This document shows positions 25,003 to 33,304 of a stretch of 56,206 nucleotides of DNA, piece by piece. This DNA comes from Deltaproteobacteria bacterium (GTDB taxonomy: Bacteria; SAR324; NAC60-12), in NCBI GenBank assembly GCA_002683655.1, contig NYTS01000031.1, positions 7,849 to 64,054 of the forward strand, written 5' to 3'. The notes beneath the pieces are model-generated. The model saw only the letters and a list, made by a program, of their open reading frames with translations, was not told the origin of the DNA and made no database searches. The position numbers were made by a program, and so were the translations under genes. Every line of letters begins with the position of its first letter. Within the stretch, counting starts at the first letter, position 1.

Positions 25003-27330
25003 TCAAGTTTCCTGCAAATTAACGACAAGTTTGAAACTCCCACGCTTATATTCACGTCGATCTAGGATTTCCAGATAGTGAGAAGCGAGTTGATAAAGAT
25101 TGTCATCTTCAAGCAAGAAATCCTCCGGAGTACACACCTGCAAGAGTTGAGAAAAATATAAACGAGCATCGAAAAGATTGTGCTCTCTGTAGGCAAGTTC
25201 CCCGAGGTGATACAAGGTCCTCGGCTGGTCTCCCTGCAAGTCCAAGCTTCTTCGTAGGGCCTCTTTTGCTTTCGGTAACCATTCCAGACTCAGATACAAC
25301 TTACCTGCTTCTAGAAGTAATCGTGCTTTTTCAACTGAGGTGATCTGAGATTGCTCTAACAATCGGTCCAAATGATTTAGAAACGTTTGAGGATTGCACT
25401 TCCTGTTGTTAAGGCGTGGAAAGTCCAGCAATTGGAAAGCCTGCATTCGCTCAGCTTCTTCATCTGTCAACTTTAGCATCTTTGCTGTTAGCACTTCCGA
25501 AAACAAAGTAGCTCGAAAGCGAGCATCCGTTCTGAACTCGAGTTTCCCATTACAATTTTTGCAGTTCAATTTTTCGGGCATCCAAAGATCCTTATCTTGC
25601 AAAAGGCGTCTCTGCTCTACCAATTCGGCATCAATATATAGTTTTTGAATGGGATAATGGTATGCAGATTGGCACTTCTGGCAGAAAATCCGAACATGCG
25701 GAACAACTTCTTGGTGGAATACAACTTCTTCATCCGAAGGCATCAGGTTCTCTTTGCCATGCAGAAGACACAGTAAACACAGCAACTGTCGGACAGAATT
25801 TTCTCCTTTTCGATAGTAACTTAGCAACTTTTCCAAAAATCGTTCATCAGGGACCTTTTCAATCAAATTGAGCAATTGATCAAAGTGATGATGGATTAAA
25901 AGTGGGAAATGCTCTACTACCTGATCTATGAGATGTGATGTTGGGTAGCGAATAAAGAGTTCCAGTGCATAATCCAAGTGCTCATGCTGGTGAGATTGAA
26001 CCAAGTCAGGAAACCATTTTTCGTAAATTGCTGTCAGTTGTTCCATCAATTCCGTAAGCCGATACTGCCAGGGCCTCGGAAGAACCAGTGGAAATGGATA
26101 GAAGCGCTCGATTGAACCAGAGCCAACCAACCGTAACAGGGCTTGTCGTGGATCTCCAGGAACGGGACTCATCGAGGTATCTGCAGCAAACTGTCGAAGT
26201 TCATTTGGTTGCAATAACAAATCTCTGAGAAACATCCTCATCCAGGTTTCGCGAAGTAAAGGAGACTGATATAAGCGCAAGCTGGATGCAATATGATCTC
26301 TTGATTTCTCCAAAAATTCTGTTTCACACAAACTTAGCCAAGCAGAAACAGGCAAACTGAGAAGAAGCAAGAATTCTTGGTCCTGAATCTTTAGGATTGT
26401 CGAATCCCAGTCAGTCGCGACAAGTTCCTTGAATGCCTGAAGACAAGGCCATTCGGAGGTCAATTCGGGATGATCCAATGAAATACGCATTAGATCTTCC
26501 AATGTTTGTAATAGCGGGGTAATCTCTTGCTGACGGCGAAGCAGATCCAAGCGAGCCATTAACTCAGATAATTCAACGTCGATTTGCATCGACAAACCAT
26601 AGAGGCACCCCGGATAGAGTTCTTGGAGAGACTTACCGAATTGCAATTGAGCTTGGAACCATTGGATCAGTTCAGCACAATCAAAAATGCTGGCCAAATG
26701 CTGAAAGAATTGAGGATCAGTGAAATGCACTCGGAAAAATCGATAATGACGCATCAAGCGTTCAATCTGGTCAGAACTTTGAACGCTTTGGCAAAGATAA
26801 CCAAACAAGCATAGCGCCTTCATGTGATTTTCACGTTGTTCCCAAAGTGCAGACTCTAGCTCATCCCAAATTTCAGAATTTAGGCTTTGCACAAGGCACT
26901 TGATCGCGCACTGAAGATCGGCCAACTGAAGCTCCTCAGATTCCCATAAATGACGGAACCATTGCGACAGGGCAGGTTTGAATGCCGTATATTTTAATTC
27001 TATAAGGGCAACGGCACTGGAATGTTTCAGCGAACCCTTAGAACGATTAAATAAGCCAAAAATTGGAAAAGCAAACTGCTTAAGTTGATATTGTCCGACA
27101 AGACAAATTGCTGCTTCCCGACTCTCCGCAATATCTGATTCCAATAACAAATGGACAAACTCAGACGCACGCTCCTGCCAACACTCAATCAGTTGATAAA
27201 CAGCCCACATGCGGATCTGTCGGTGCTCAGAATTCAACAGATCAAGAGTTTGCTCAAAACCTAAAACTCGAGGCCCCTGCCATTGAATAAGTTCTTTACC
27301 AAATTGCTGAATGTCGTACTGCATTGTCAT
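25003..27330 (-). CDS. large HEAT-like/zinc-ribbon/TPR protein of unknown function
   Basis: This 775-residue soluble protein is not one I recognise as a named family. The first about 450 residues are helical, with repeats spaced like HEAT units (for example RQIRMWAVYQLIECW, SREAAICLVGQYQ, HSSAVALIELKY). Near residues 547-595 there are two CxxC pairs (CQKC and CKNC), 40 residues apart, which could bind a zinc ion as a ribbon. The last about 110 residues hold TPR-like helices (LLEAGKLYLSLEWLPKAKEALRR, LYHLGELAYREHNLFDARLYFSQLL). It is likely a protein-binding scaffold. The start ATG overlaps the start ATG of divergent hemW in a CATG, although Met3 at 27324 is an alternative. Confidence 0.7.
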   Translation of the reverse strand: MTMQYDIQQFGKELIQWQGPRVLGFEQTLDLLNSEHRQIRMWAVYQLIECWQERASEFVHLLLESDIAESREAAICLVGQYQLKQFAFPIFGLFNRSKGSLKHSSAVALIELKYTAFKPALSQWFRHLWESEELQLADLQCAIKCLVQSLNSEIWDELESALWEQRENHMKALCLFGYLCQSVQSSDQIERLMRHYRFFRVHFTDPQFFQHLASIFDCAELIQWFQAQLQFGKSLQELYPGCLYGLSMQIDVELSELMARLDLLRRQQEITPLLQTLEDLMRISLDHPELTSEWPCLQAFKELVATDWDSTILKIQDQEFLLLLSLPVSAWLSLCETEFLEKSRDHIASSLRLYQSPLLRETWMRMFLRDLLLQPNELRQFAADTSMSPVPGDPRQALLRLVGSGSIERFYPFPLVLPRPWQYRLTELMEQLTAIYEKWFPDLVQSHQHEHLDYALELFIRYPTSHLIDQVVEHFPLLIHHHFDQLLNLIEKVPDERFLEKLLSYYRKGENSVRQLLCLLCLLHGKENLMPSDEEVVFHQEVVPHVRIFCQKCQSAYHYPIQKLYIDAELVEQRRLLQDKDLWMPEKLNCKNCNGKLEFRTDARFRATLFSEVLTAKMLKLTDEEAERMQAFQLLDFPRLNNRKCNPQTFLNHLDRLLEQSQITSVEKARLLLEAGKLYLSLEWLPKAKEALRRSLDLQGDQPRTLYHLGELAYREHNLFDARLYFSQLLQVCTPEDFLLEDDNLYQLASHYLEILDRREYKRGSFKLVVNLQET

Positions 27331-28477
27331 GTCGAATCCTGCAATTAGCGCTCTATACGTTCACATCCCATTTTGCCATCGGATTTGCCCCTTCTGTTCC
27401 TTCGCAGTTAGGAAAAATCGACCAAGTGTTCATAGGGAATACTTGACAGCCGTTCTACTTGAAACTAGAAGTCGAGTCCAAGGCATCACAATTAACGACC
27501 TGGAATCACTCTATATTGGCGGGGGCACTCCATCTGTTCTTTCATCAACTGACATTATTTTTCTGATGCAAGGCATCCGCCAATCCTGGACACTCTCAAG
27601 AGACTGTCAGATATCACTCGAATGCAACCCAGAGGATGTTAAATCCGATTATTTGGGGACATTGCTTAATTCAGGTGTAAATCGTTTGAGCATAGGTGTG
27701 CAAAGCTTTCAACAAGAATTTCTCAAAAGCTTGGGGCGTAATCACACCCTAGAACACCTTCGTCAAAACTTAAATGCGCTCAGAGATGTCGGTTGGAAAA
27801 ACTTCAATATTGATTTAATGTTTGGCCTCCCTAATCAAACCCTGGAACAATTTCAATTTGATGTAAAAAAAGCACTCGAATGGGGCCCCACACACTTGTC
27901 ATTCTATGCACTTGAACTGGCCGAACAAACCCCTTATAGCAAAAGCGAGAAAATTCGAAAGTCTTGGATGGACGCTCAAGAAATTACGACTGATATGTAT
28001 TTGTGGGGTACGGATTATCTGGAAAATAATGGGTGGGAGCATTACGAGGTTTCCAATTTTGCCAAACCAAACTATCAGGGCCGAATGAACGAAATGGTTT
28101 GGAATGGTTCAGGATATCTAGGGGTGGGAGTTGGTGCTCATTCTTATGATGGACAAAGCAGGTGGGCAAATCTAAGGTCTCTTCACCGATATTTACAATT
28201 GTTGAAAGAAAATTGCTGGCCCACAGCTTTCTCAGAAACTCTTACTGACACTGAAAAAGCGAACGAATTCCTGATGCTCCAACTGAGACAGACTAAGGGA
28301 CTATCGTTAAAGAAATGGGTAGGGAATTTTGCTCCCAAAAATTGGATGGACAATCATTTTGATGTATTGAGAGCTTGTCAAAAAGAGGGATTGTTAAATT
28401 GGATTGGCGATCGAATCATGCTTACAAAAAAAGGCTTCCTGGTTGCGGATGCTCTGACTGCAGAATTGAGTTTATGA
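27329..28477 (+). CDS. hemW: HemW-like radical SAM protein (HemN-related)
   Basis: The 382-residue protein starts MSNPAISALYVHIPFC and has the radical SAM cluster motif CxxxCxxC (CHRICPFC), then YIGGGTPSVL, LECNPEDV, RLSIGVQSFQ, LMFGLPNQTLEQF and the HemW-type C-terminal winged-helix region. HemW is a heme chaperone rather than a coproporphyrinogen oxidase. The motif lacks the fourth Cys (CxxxCxxCxC) that marks true HemN, which supports HemW. ATG 27329 is preferred over ATG 27311 because the latter adds six residues not seen in the family. It is divergent from the HEAT-like gene and converges on the GNAT gene with a 4-base gap. Confidence 0.9.
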   Translation: MSNPAISALYVHIPFCHRICPFCSFAVRKNRPSVHREYLTAVLLETRSRVQGITINDLESLYIGGGTPSVLSSTDIIFLMQGIRQSWTLSRDCQISLECNPEDVKSDYLGTLLNSGVNRLSIGVQSFQQEFLKSLGRNHTLEHLRQNLNALRDVGWKNFNIDLMFGLPNQTLEQFQFDVKKALEWGPTHLSFYALELAEQTPYSKSEKIRKSWMDAQEITTDMYLWGTDYLENNGWEHYEVSNFAKPNYQGRMNEMVWNGSGYLGVGVGAHSYDGQSRWANLRSLHRYLQLLKENCWPTAFSETLTDTEKANEFLMLQLRQTKGLSLKKWVGNFAPKNWMDNHFDVLRACQKEGLLNWIGDRIMLTKKGFLVADALTAELSL

Positions 28478-28481
28478 TTTC

Positions 28482-29345
28482 TCAGTAGATACAGGGTTGG
28501 CTATTATTTCGATCTTCAATGAAATTCATTAGCTCTTCTGGTGCCAATCTCTTATTTGAGCTTTTCGGAACAAAACTACTCAGAAAGCTCCGTTTCAAAG
28601 GCCAACCAGACATGGCCAAGAAGAGTCCAAAGGTGTTGAGTGAAATCTGCCGTGTGGAGTTCCAGTCAGTTTTGCATTGAGGTCTTTCGGTGTAATATGT
28701 ATCAGATTTTCTACGTTCAGCCTGAAAAACAACGGTATTGAATGGTGAACCCAATTCAAAAGATGCCCAGTTATTTTTCATTGAGAACCGATGGTTTGGC
28801 AGCCCTTGATCCTTGATGAGGGTTAGGTTCCCCTGCCACTTATTCAACCAAAAATTATTTTCTAGGTAAAATTGAACAGCATTTCGCCAACACCAATCGG
28901 TTTCTAGCTCAATCCCATGAAAATGATTTTCGAACGCAGTTTCTTCTACCAAAGCTAGAACTTTCTTTCCAAGGCCAAGACCTCGAAATGCTGGCAATAG
29001 GTATAAGCTTCCCACAAAAAGTCGATTCTTACCAATGATTGGACGGCCTAGAGCTATTATCCCCGCTCGATCATCAGATGCTTTGATCCAAAAGTGTTGG
29101 TACCTTCCCCAGGCCTCAGGACCTAAGAAGGATTCTGTCTGTAGCAAACATCGGTTGCGCCAATATCGTCTCTGCTGATCACTCCACCCATTGGGATCTT
29201 CAATAATTCCACATCGGTTTTCGACAAGAATTGCCAAATCGTGATCAGCCCAGATTTGGGCTTCTTCCGGATCATCTATATCTAACTGTTCGAAGGCCCC
29301 ACCTATCAAGAAATTATCAAATTTGAGAACGCGGTTCTGAATCAT
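28482..29345 (-). CDS. GNAT-family acetyltransferase domain protein
   Basis: In this 287-residue protein the acetyl-CoA binding region is visible near residues 100-160: VGSLYLLPAFRGLGLGKKVLALVEETAFENHFHGIELET, with the R/Q-x-x-G-x-G/A loop, followed by NAVQFYLENNFW. About 90 residues precede the domain and about 110 follow it, so substrate cannot be inferred from length. It is read four bases after tmk and probably belongs to the permease-tmk-GNAT unit. Acetyl acceptor unknown. Confidence 0.75.
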   Translation of the reverse strand: MIQNRVLKFDNFLIGGAFEQLDIDDPEEAQIWADHDLAILVENRCGIIEDPNGWSDQQRRYWRNRCLLQTESFLGPEAWGRYQHFWIKASDDRAGIIALGRPIIGKNRLFVGSLYLLPAFRGLGLGKKVLALVEETAFENHFHGIELETDWCWRNAVQFYLENNFWLNKWQGNLTLIKDQGLPNHRFSMKNNWASFELGSPFNTVVFQAERRKSDTYYTERPQCKTDWNSTRQISLNTFGLFLAMSGWPLKRSFLSSFVPKSSNKRLAPEELMNFIEDRNNSQPCIY

Positions 29346-29349
29346 TTCT

Positions 29350-29997
29350 TCAAAGAAGCCAATCTGCAGGAAGTTGACTTTGAATTTTATGTTGAATTTT
29401 TTCTATTGATTGGGAGGCATCGATGGGCTCACACCGTTTTGGTTCACGCCTCAACAATTCTCTGTAAGAAAAATCTACTCTTTCGAAAAACTTTCCTGAT
29501 TCCAAATCTAGCCTTGAGAGGCCCAAACCTCCACTAGCCTCCCGCTGCCGCAAGCGTTCCAGAGCCATTCCCGGAGATAACAATAAAACGAACGTTTTGT
29601 CAGGTTGAAAAGGTTGAATCTTCTCAATGACTATTGAGTCAAGAAAGGCCAAATCTAAATTACGCCCACCACCCTGATAAGCGACGGTAGAATCATGGAA
29701 ACGATCACTTATCACCCACGTTCCTTCAGCAAGTGCAGGAACCACCTTTTCCTGAAGATGCTGAAGTCGGTCTGCCAAGTACAATAGGAGTTCGGTTTCA
29801 GGAATCATCTCTTGATTTTCAGGATTCTGTAACACTTGCCGAATTGATTTTCCGATTCTTGTCCCTCCTGGTTCTCTGGTCAGTTCTGTGTTGATATCCC
29901 TTGCACGCAAAAAGTCGCTAAGCAATCTAGCCTGAGTACTCTTCCCACAACCGTCGATTCCCTCTAGAGTGATAAATCGTGCTGGAATCTTACTCAT
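29350..29997 (-). CDS. tmk: thymidylate kinase
   Basis: It phosphorylates dTMP to dTDP. The 215-residue protein from ATG 29997 begins MSKIPARFITLEGIDGCGKSTQARLL with the P-loop, followed by TREPGGTRIG (dTMP site), SDRFHDSTVAYQGGGR and the lid RQREASGGLGLSRLD. An ORF start 75 bases further upstream would run into the permease gene and adds residues foreign to the family. It follows the amino-acid permease at 16 bases. Confidence 0.95.
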   Translation of the reverse strand: MSKIPARFITLEGIDGCGKSTQARLLSDFLRARDINTELTREPGGTRIGKSIRQVLQNPENQEMIPETELLLYLADRLQHLQEKVVPALAEGTWVISDRFHDSTVAYQGGGRNLDLAFLDSIVIEKIQPFQPDKTFVLLLSPGMALERLRQREASGGLGLSRLDLESGKFFERVDFSYRELLRREPKRCEPIDASQSIEKIQHKIQSQLPADWLL

Positions 29998-30013
29998 TGC
30001 GAAACATTCAATT

Positions 30014-31300
30014 TTAATTGGATTGATTACTTCGGAAGCGAAGAACAATTGAGAATAAAACACCTGGAACAACTAGAATTCCAGCTGTAAACCAGCTCTC
30101 TTGTTCTACAAAAATGCTTAGAAATCCACATGAAAAGAGGCCAATGATTGATATCCACTTTGGAAAGATTTGATCCTGCTTGTTGAGCCGAAGTGCTGCC
30201 AGATTTGTGATTCCATAGTAGAGAAGGATGGTCACTGCACTTAAAGACCATGTCATGCGAACATCACCCATCAAACATAGCGCAGCAACAACAACACCTG
30301 TAAAGAGAACAGCTAGTCTAGGGTTACTTTGAGTATCTAATTTAGCAAAAGCTTTTGGCAGATCATTCCTCCGCCCAAGAGCCAAATATACTCTTGAAAG
30401 TCCAAGAACTAGATTCAGTAAAACACCTAGCATCGCAGTCATGGCACCCGCCTGAACAAATTTCTCTAACCAAGGCTGCTCAAACATCTGAACCACTACT
30501 TCTAGGCGAAGGGGTTGATTTAAACCAACTCTGAGTCCTAAGTCTGCCAATTGCTGATACTTTGTAAGGACCCAACCCACGGAGGCGTAAAGTAGCCAGG
30601 AAACTCCCAAAGTTGCAAAAATGGCCAATGGAATTGTTCTTCGTGGCTCTCTCACTTCTTCCCCCAAAGTAGCTATTCTACCGTAGCCTGTATGTGCAAC
30701 AAACAATAATGCTGTGGCTTCCAGCAGCCCTTCTGGAGCTAATTGATCGTCTCTCAAGTTTGAATCAGCAGTCGTCTCTACAAAAGCACCAAATAGAACA
30801 AAAGAAACTAATGATAATATCGTTATCAGAACGATAGCGATATTGAACTGATTCGATCTTCTAAGGCCAAGTAATACTAAGCAAGTGACCGACAAAGAAA
30901 GAGCAGCACTTCCAAGTCGCAAAGAAAAATCAATAAGGTCCAAATTGAGCGCAGCAGCTGAAAAACTTAGGACCCCCAATGCAGCAGTAGCAGCAGAGGC
31001 ACTTTTAGCCGTTAGAAATAACCATCCCGCAAATATACCGACTAACGGGTGCAGAGTTCTGTAAGCATACTCATAGGTCCCTCCACTGACAGGATAAGCA
31101 GCTGCCAGTTGAGCGCTGCTCAATCCATTGCAGGCCGCAAGAATTCCTGCAAATAGGAGAGCCAGCCCAATCCATTCTCCAACTTGGCCAATTACTAATC
31201 CAATACTGACAAAAACCCCCGTTCCGAGAATCGACCCTAGACCAAGAAAAATAGCTCCTAGGATACCAATCTCACGGCGCAGAACCTCCACATTACCCAT
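30014..31300 (-). CDS. APC-family amino-acid permease
   Basis: The 428-residue membrane protein has about twelve hydrophobic helices. The first helix contains GAIFLGLGSILGTGVFVSIG, the broken-helix substrate site of amino acid-polyamine-organocation carriers, followed by AAYPVSGGTYEYAYRTLHPLVGIFAGWLF. It lacks an obvious periplasmic domain and imports or exchanges an amino acid or amine that cannot be specified. Twelve bases separate it from the upstream metallo-hydrolase gene, and tmk follows 16 bases on, so one transcript is likely. Confidence 0.87.
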   Translation of the reverse strand: MGNVEVLRREIGILGAIFLGLGSILGTGVFVSIGLVIGQVGEWIGLALLFAGILAACNGLSSAQLAAAYPVSGGTYEYAYRTLHPLVGIFAGWLFLTAKSASAATAALGVLSFSAAALNLDLIDFSLRLGSAALSLSVTCLVLLGLRRSNQFNIAIVLITILSLVSFVLFGAFVETTADSNLRDDQLAPEGLLEATALLFVAHTGYGRIATLGEEVREPRRTIPLAIFATLGVSWLLYASVGWVLTKYQQLADLGLRVGLNQPLRLEVVVQMFEQPWLEKFVQAGAMTAMLGVLLNLVLGLSRVYLALGRRNDLPKAFAKLDTQSNPRLAVLFTGVVVAALCLMGDVRMTWSLSAVTILLYYGITNLAALRLNKQDQIFPKWISIIGLFSCGFLSIFVEQESWFTAGILVVPGVLFSIVLRFRSNQSN

Positions 31301-31312
31301 GATTTCGATCGT

Positions 31313-32365
31313 TCAGAGTCTCAAGGTTTGACCATGTTTCAGTGTGATAAAGCTTTCTTGACTCAATTTTCTCTCAGTCAAGACTTCTTTCAGCCGTTGT
31401 GATGGTTCCAGTAACGGTTCCTCGGTTAGATTCAAGAAAGTTCCCCAATGCATGCCAACAGAAAATCTGCTTTGAACGTCCTGATGAATTTGAACAGCTT
31501 CATCTGGATTGACATGCATGTCTTGCATAAACCATCTCGGAGCATAAGCCCCAATCGGAATTAAGGAGATATCCATGCTTCCAAAGCGTTCACCAATGTC
31601 TTTAAAGTCTCGGGAATAACCCGTGTCACCGGCAAAAAATATCTTCTGTTCAGGCGCTTCTACTACCCAACCAGCCCAAAGTGTCTTGTTAGTATCGAAT
31701 AATCCTCTGCGACTCCAGTGCTGCACAGGTACGGCGTTCAACTGCCAGTCACCAACTCTATGGCTTTGCCACCAATCAAGTTCGATCACTTTTTCGTTGA
31801 TACCAATATCAGCAAACCAATCTTTCAAACCTAGTGGCACCAAAAAGAGAGGTGGATTTGCCGGCTGTTGTTCTACCAAAGCCGATACAGTTTTCCGGTC
31901 TAAATGGTCATAGTGGTTGTGTGAGATAATGACGATATCAATGACAGGAAGATCAGTTAGAGCTAATCCTGGTTCCACCAATCTCTGTGGTCCCAAAAAA
32001 TTTACTGGCGATGCTCGTTGAGTCAAATGGGGGTCTGTAATCAAATTGACCCCTTGATATTGCCAGAGAAATGTCGAGTGTCCAATCCATGTCAGTGTTG
32101 GGACTGTTCGGTTCTCTCTGAGGAAATTAACGTCTGGATTAATCAATTCAAACTGAACGGGTTCTTGTTCGATCCGATTTTGATGCCAGCGCCATAACTT
32201 GGAAAAGCTTTTGGTCATCCTCTCAGGTGGAAGATAATTATTTTGAAAACCATCTTCTGTGTGATGGGCAGGCCGATTCTTGGCCAGTCCATGAGAATCG
32301 ATACAAGCACCCAAGGACATCAGCAAGGGGAGTGACAGGGCAGACAATTGTCGTAGGTAAAGCAT
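31313..32365 (-). CDS. metallo-beta-lactamase-fold lipoprotein (NAPE-PLD/UlaG-like)
   Basis: The 350-residue protein has a probable lipobox signal (LSLPLLMSLGAC). The metal site is intact: WIGHSTFLWQYQGVNLITDPHL, then ISHNHYDHLD (HxHxDH) and AGDTGYSRDF. This pattern, with the long N-terminal segment ERMTKSFSKLWRW and MHWGTF near the end, resembles bacterial NAPE-hydrolysing phospholipase D-like proteins, so a lipid or phosphodiester substrate at the outer membrane is plausible. It is the first gene of a unit with the permease, tmk and GNAT genes. The dead IS element lies about 70 bases upstream and so separates it from tsaD. Confidence 0.85.
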   Translation of the reverse strand: MLYLRQLSALSLPLLMSLGACIDSHGLAKNRPAHHTEDGFQNNYLPPERMTKSFSKLWRWHQNRIEQEPVQFELINPDVNFLRENRTVPTLTWIGHSTFLWQYQGVNLITDPHLTQRASPVNFLGPQRLVEPGLALTDLPVIDIVIISHNHYDHLDRKTVSALVEQQPANPPLFLVPLGLKDWFADIGINEKVIELDWWQSHRVGDWQLNAVPVQHWSRRGLFDTNKTLWAGWVVEAPEQKIFFAGDTGYSRDFKDIGERFGSMDISLIPIGAYAPRWFMQDMHVNPDEAVQIHQDVQSRFSVGMHWGTFLNLTEEPLLEPSQRLKEVLTERKLSQESFITLKHGQTLRL

Positions 32366-32432
32366 TTCATAACTAAGGAGAGAGAAGGCGTTTATTACTA
32401 AAAAAAGTGTAAGCCGATCTTTGTGTGACTAG

Positions 32433-32445
32433 GGCCTGTCATCAA
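32433..32445 (+). repeat. left terminal inverted repeat of the IS5-family element
   Basis: A 13-base terminal repeat, GGCCTGTCATCAA, matches the right end in inverted orientation without mismatch. The transposase stop codon (32442-32444) lies inside it. Confidence 0.9.
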
Positions 32446-33210
32446 TTTAGCCAAATGACTGCAGCTATCCAGTGGATACCCCCTAGAAAAGCACTGGCCC
32501 GCTTATCGTAACGGGTGGCAATCCCCCGGTATGGCTTCCACTTGGCAAAGAGGTTCTCAATCAGGTGTCGCCAGCGATACTTGTCTCGGTCGAACTCCCA
32601 GGGTTGCTTTTGATTGGACTTCGGTGGAATCACTGCTTCGACTTGGCGCTGCTCCAAGCGATCCAGGAGTCTTGCCTTTGCAGCGTAGGCAATGTCTGCC
32701 AGCAGCGCCTGGATCTGATCCAAAAGGGCTTCCAGCAACACGTCCGCACCTCCAGGTCATGGGCTTGACCAGGACTCAGGTGAAAACCCGTTGGATTGCC
32801 GAGCACATCGCAGGTTGCCTGGATCTTGGTCGTCAGACCTCCACTGGAGCAACCGATACATTCTTGGGTACGATCGCTTTTTTTGCACCAGCACTATGTT
32901 GATGGGCCAGCACAATCGTGCTGTCAAGCTGGGCATACTCGTTGTCTGCCTCAGCAGCCAGTACCTCAAAGACCCGTTGCCAGACACCCCGCTTGCTCAA
33001 GCCCATGTGAAGAGTGTGAATCACCCGAAAGTCGCCAAAGCGTTCGGGCAGGTCACGCTAGGGAATACCGACCCGATAACGGTAGAGCACTGTCTCGACA
33101 AAGAGGCGATTATCTTTGGCAGTCACTCAGACTGTGCCAACTCCGCCGGGGAGCAGGTGCTCGATACGTTGCCACTGATCATCACGGAGAGCGTAGCGTC
33201 TGGTAGTCAT
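32442..33210 (-). pseudogene. IS5-family transposase, broken by two stops and two frameshifts
   Basis: Reading from ATG 33208-33210 gives MTTRRYALRDDQWQRIEHLLPG, the usual IS5 start, then TGA at 33127-33129 and TAG at 33058-33060 (in GIP-stop-RDLPERFG, where family members have Trp). It continues VIHTLHMGLSKRGVWQRVFE and STIVLAHQHSAGAKK. At a run of seven A's (32878-32884 region) the family sequence moves to the -1 frame (GGLTTKIQATCD). A second 1-base shift near 32757 leads to LLEALLDQIQALL and the C-terminal RHLIENLFAKWKPYRGIATRYDK. The first shift could have been a programmed one in the ancestor. With four lesions no active enzyme is possible. Confidence 0.92.
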
Positions 33211-33291
33211 TGGACTCTCTTGAATAGGGAAAAGGAAAAAGAGCTTATCCTCCCAAGGAGAACGATGTGCCTCAAACGCTCAAGTGTTTAT

Positions 33292-33304
33292 TTGATGACA
33301 GGCC
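33292..33304 (-). repeat. right terminal inverted repeat of the IS5-family element
   Basis: TTGATGACAGGCC is the exact reverse complement of the left end. It abuts the CTAG target duplicate at 33305-33308, in which tsaD terminates. Confidence 0.9.

Larger units (their letters stand above)
32433..33304. mobile_element. IS5-family insertion sequence (degenerate)
   Basis: This is an 872-bp element. Its ends are perfect inverted repeats, GGCCTGTCATCAA at 32433-32445 and TTGATGACAGGCC at 33292-33304. It is bounded by the direct repeat CTAG (32429-32432 and 33305-33308), the palindromic target typical of IS5 relatives. Its base composition is visibly richer in GC than the flanks, so it came from elsewhere. 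The right-hand CTAG contains the tsaD stop codon, so the insertion left that gene complete. The transposase is inactivated (separate entry). Confidence 0.93.
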
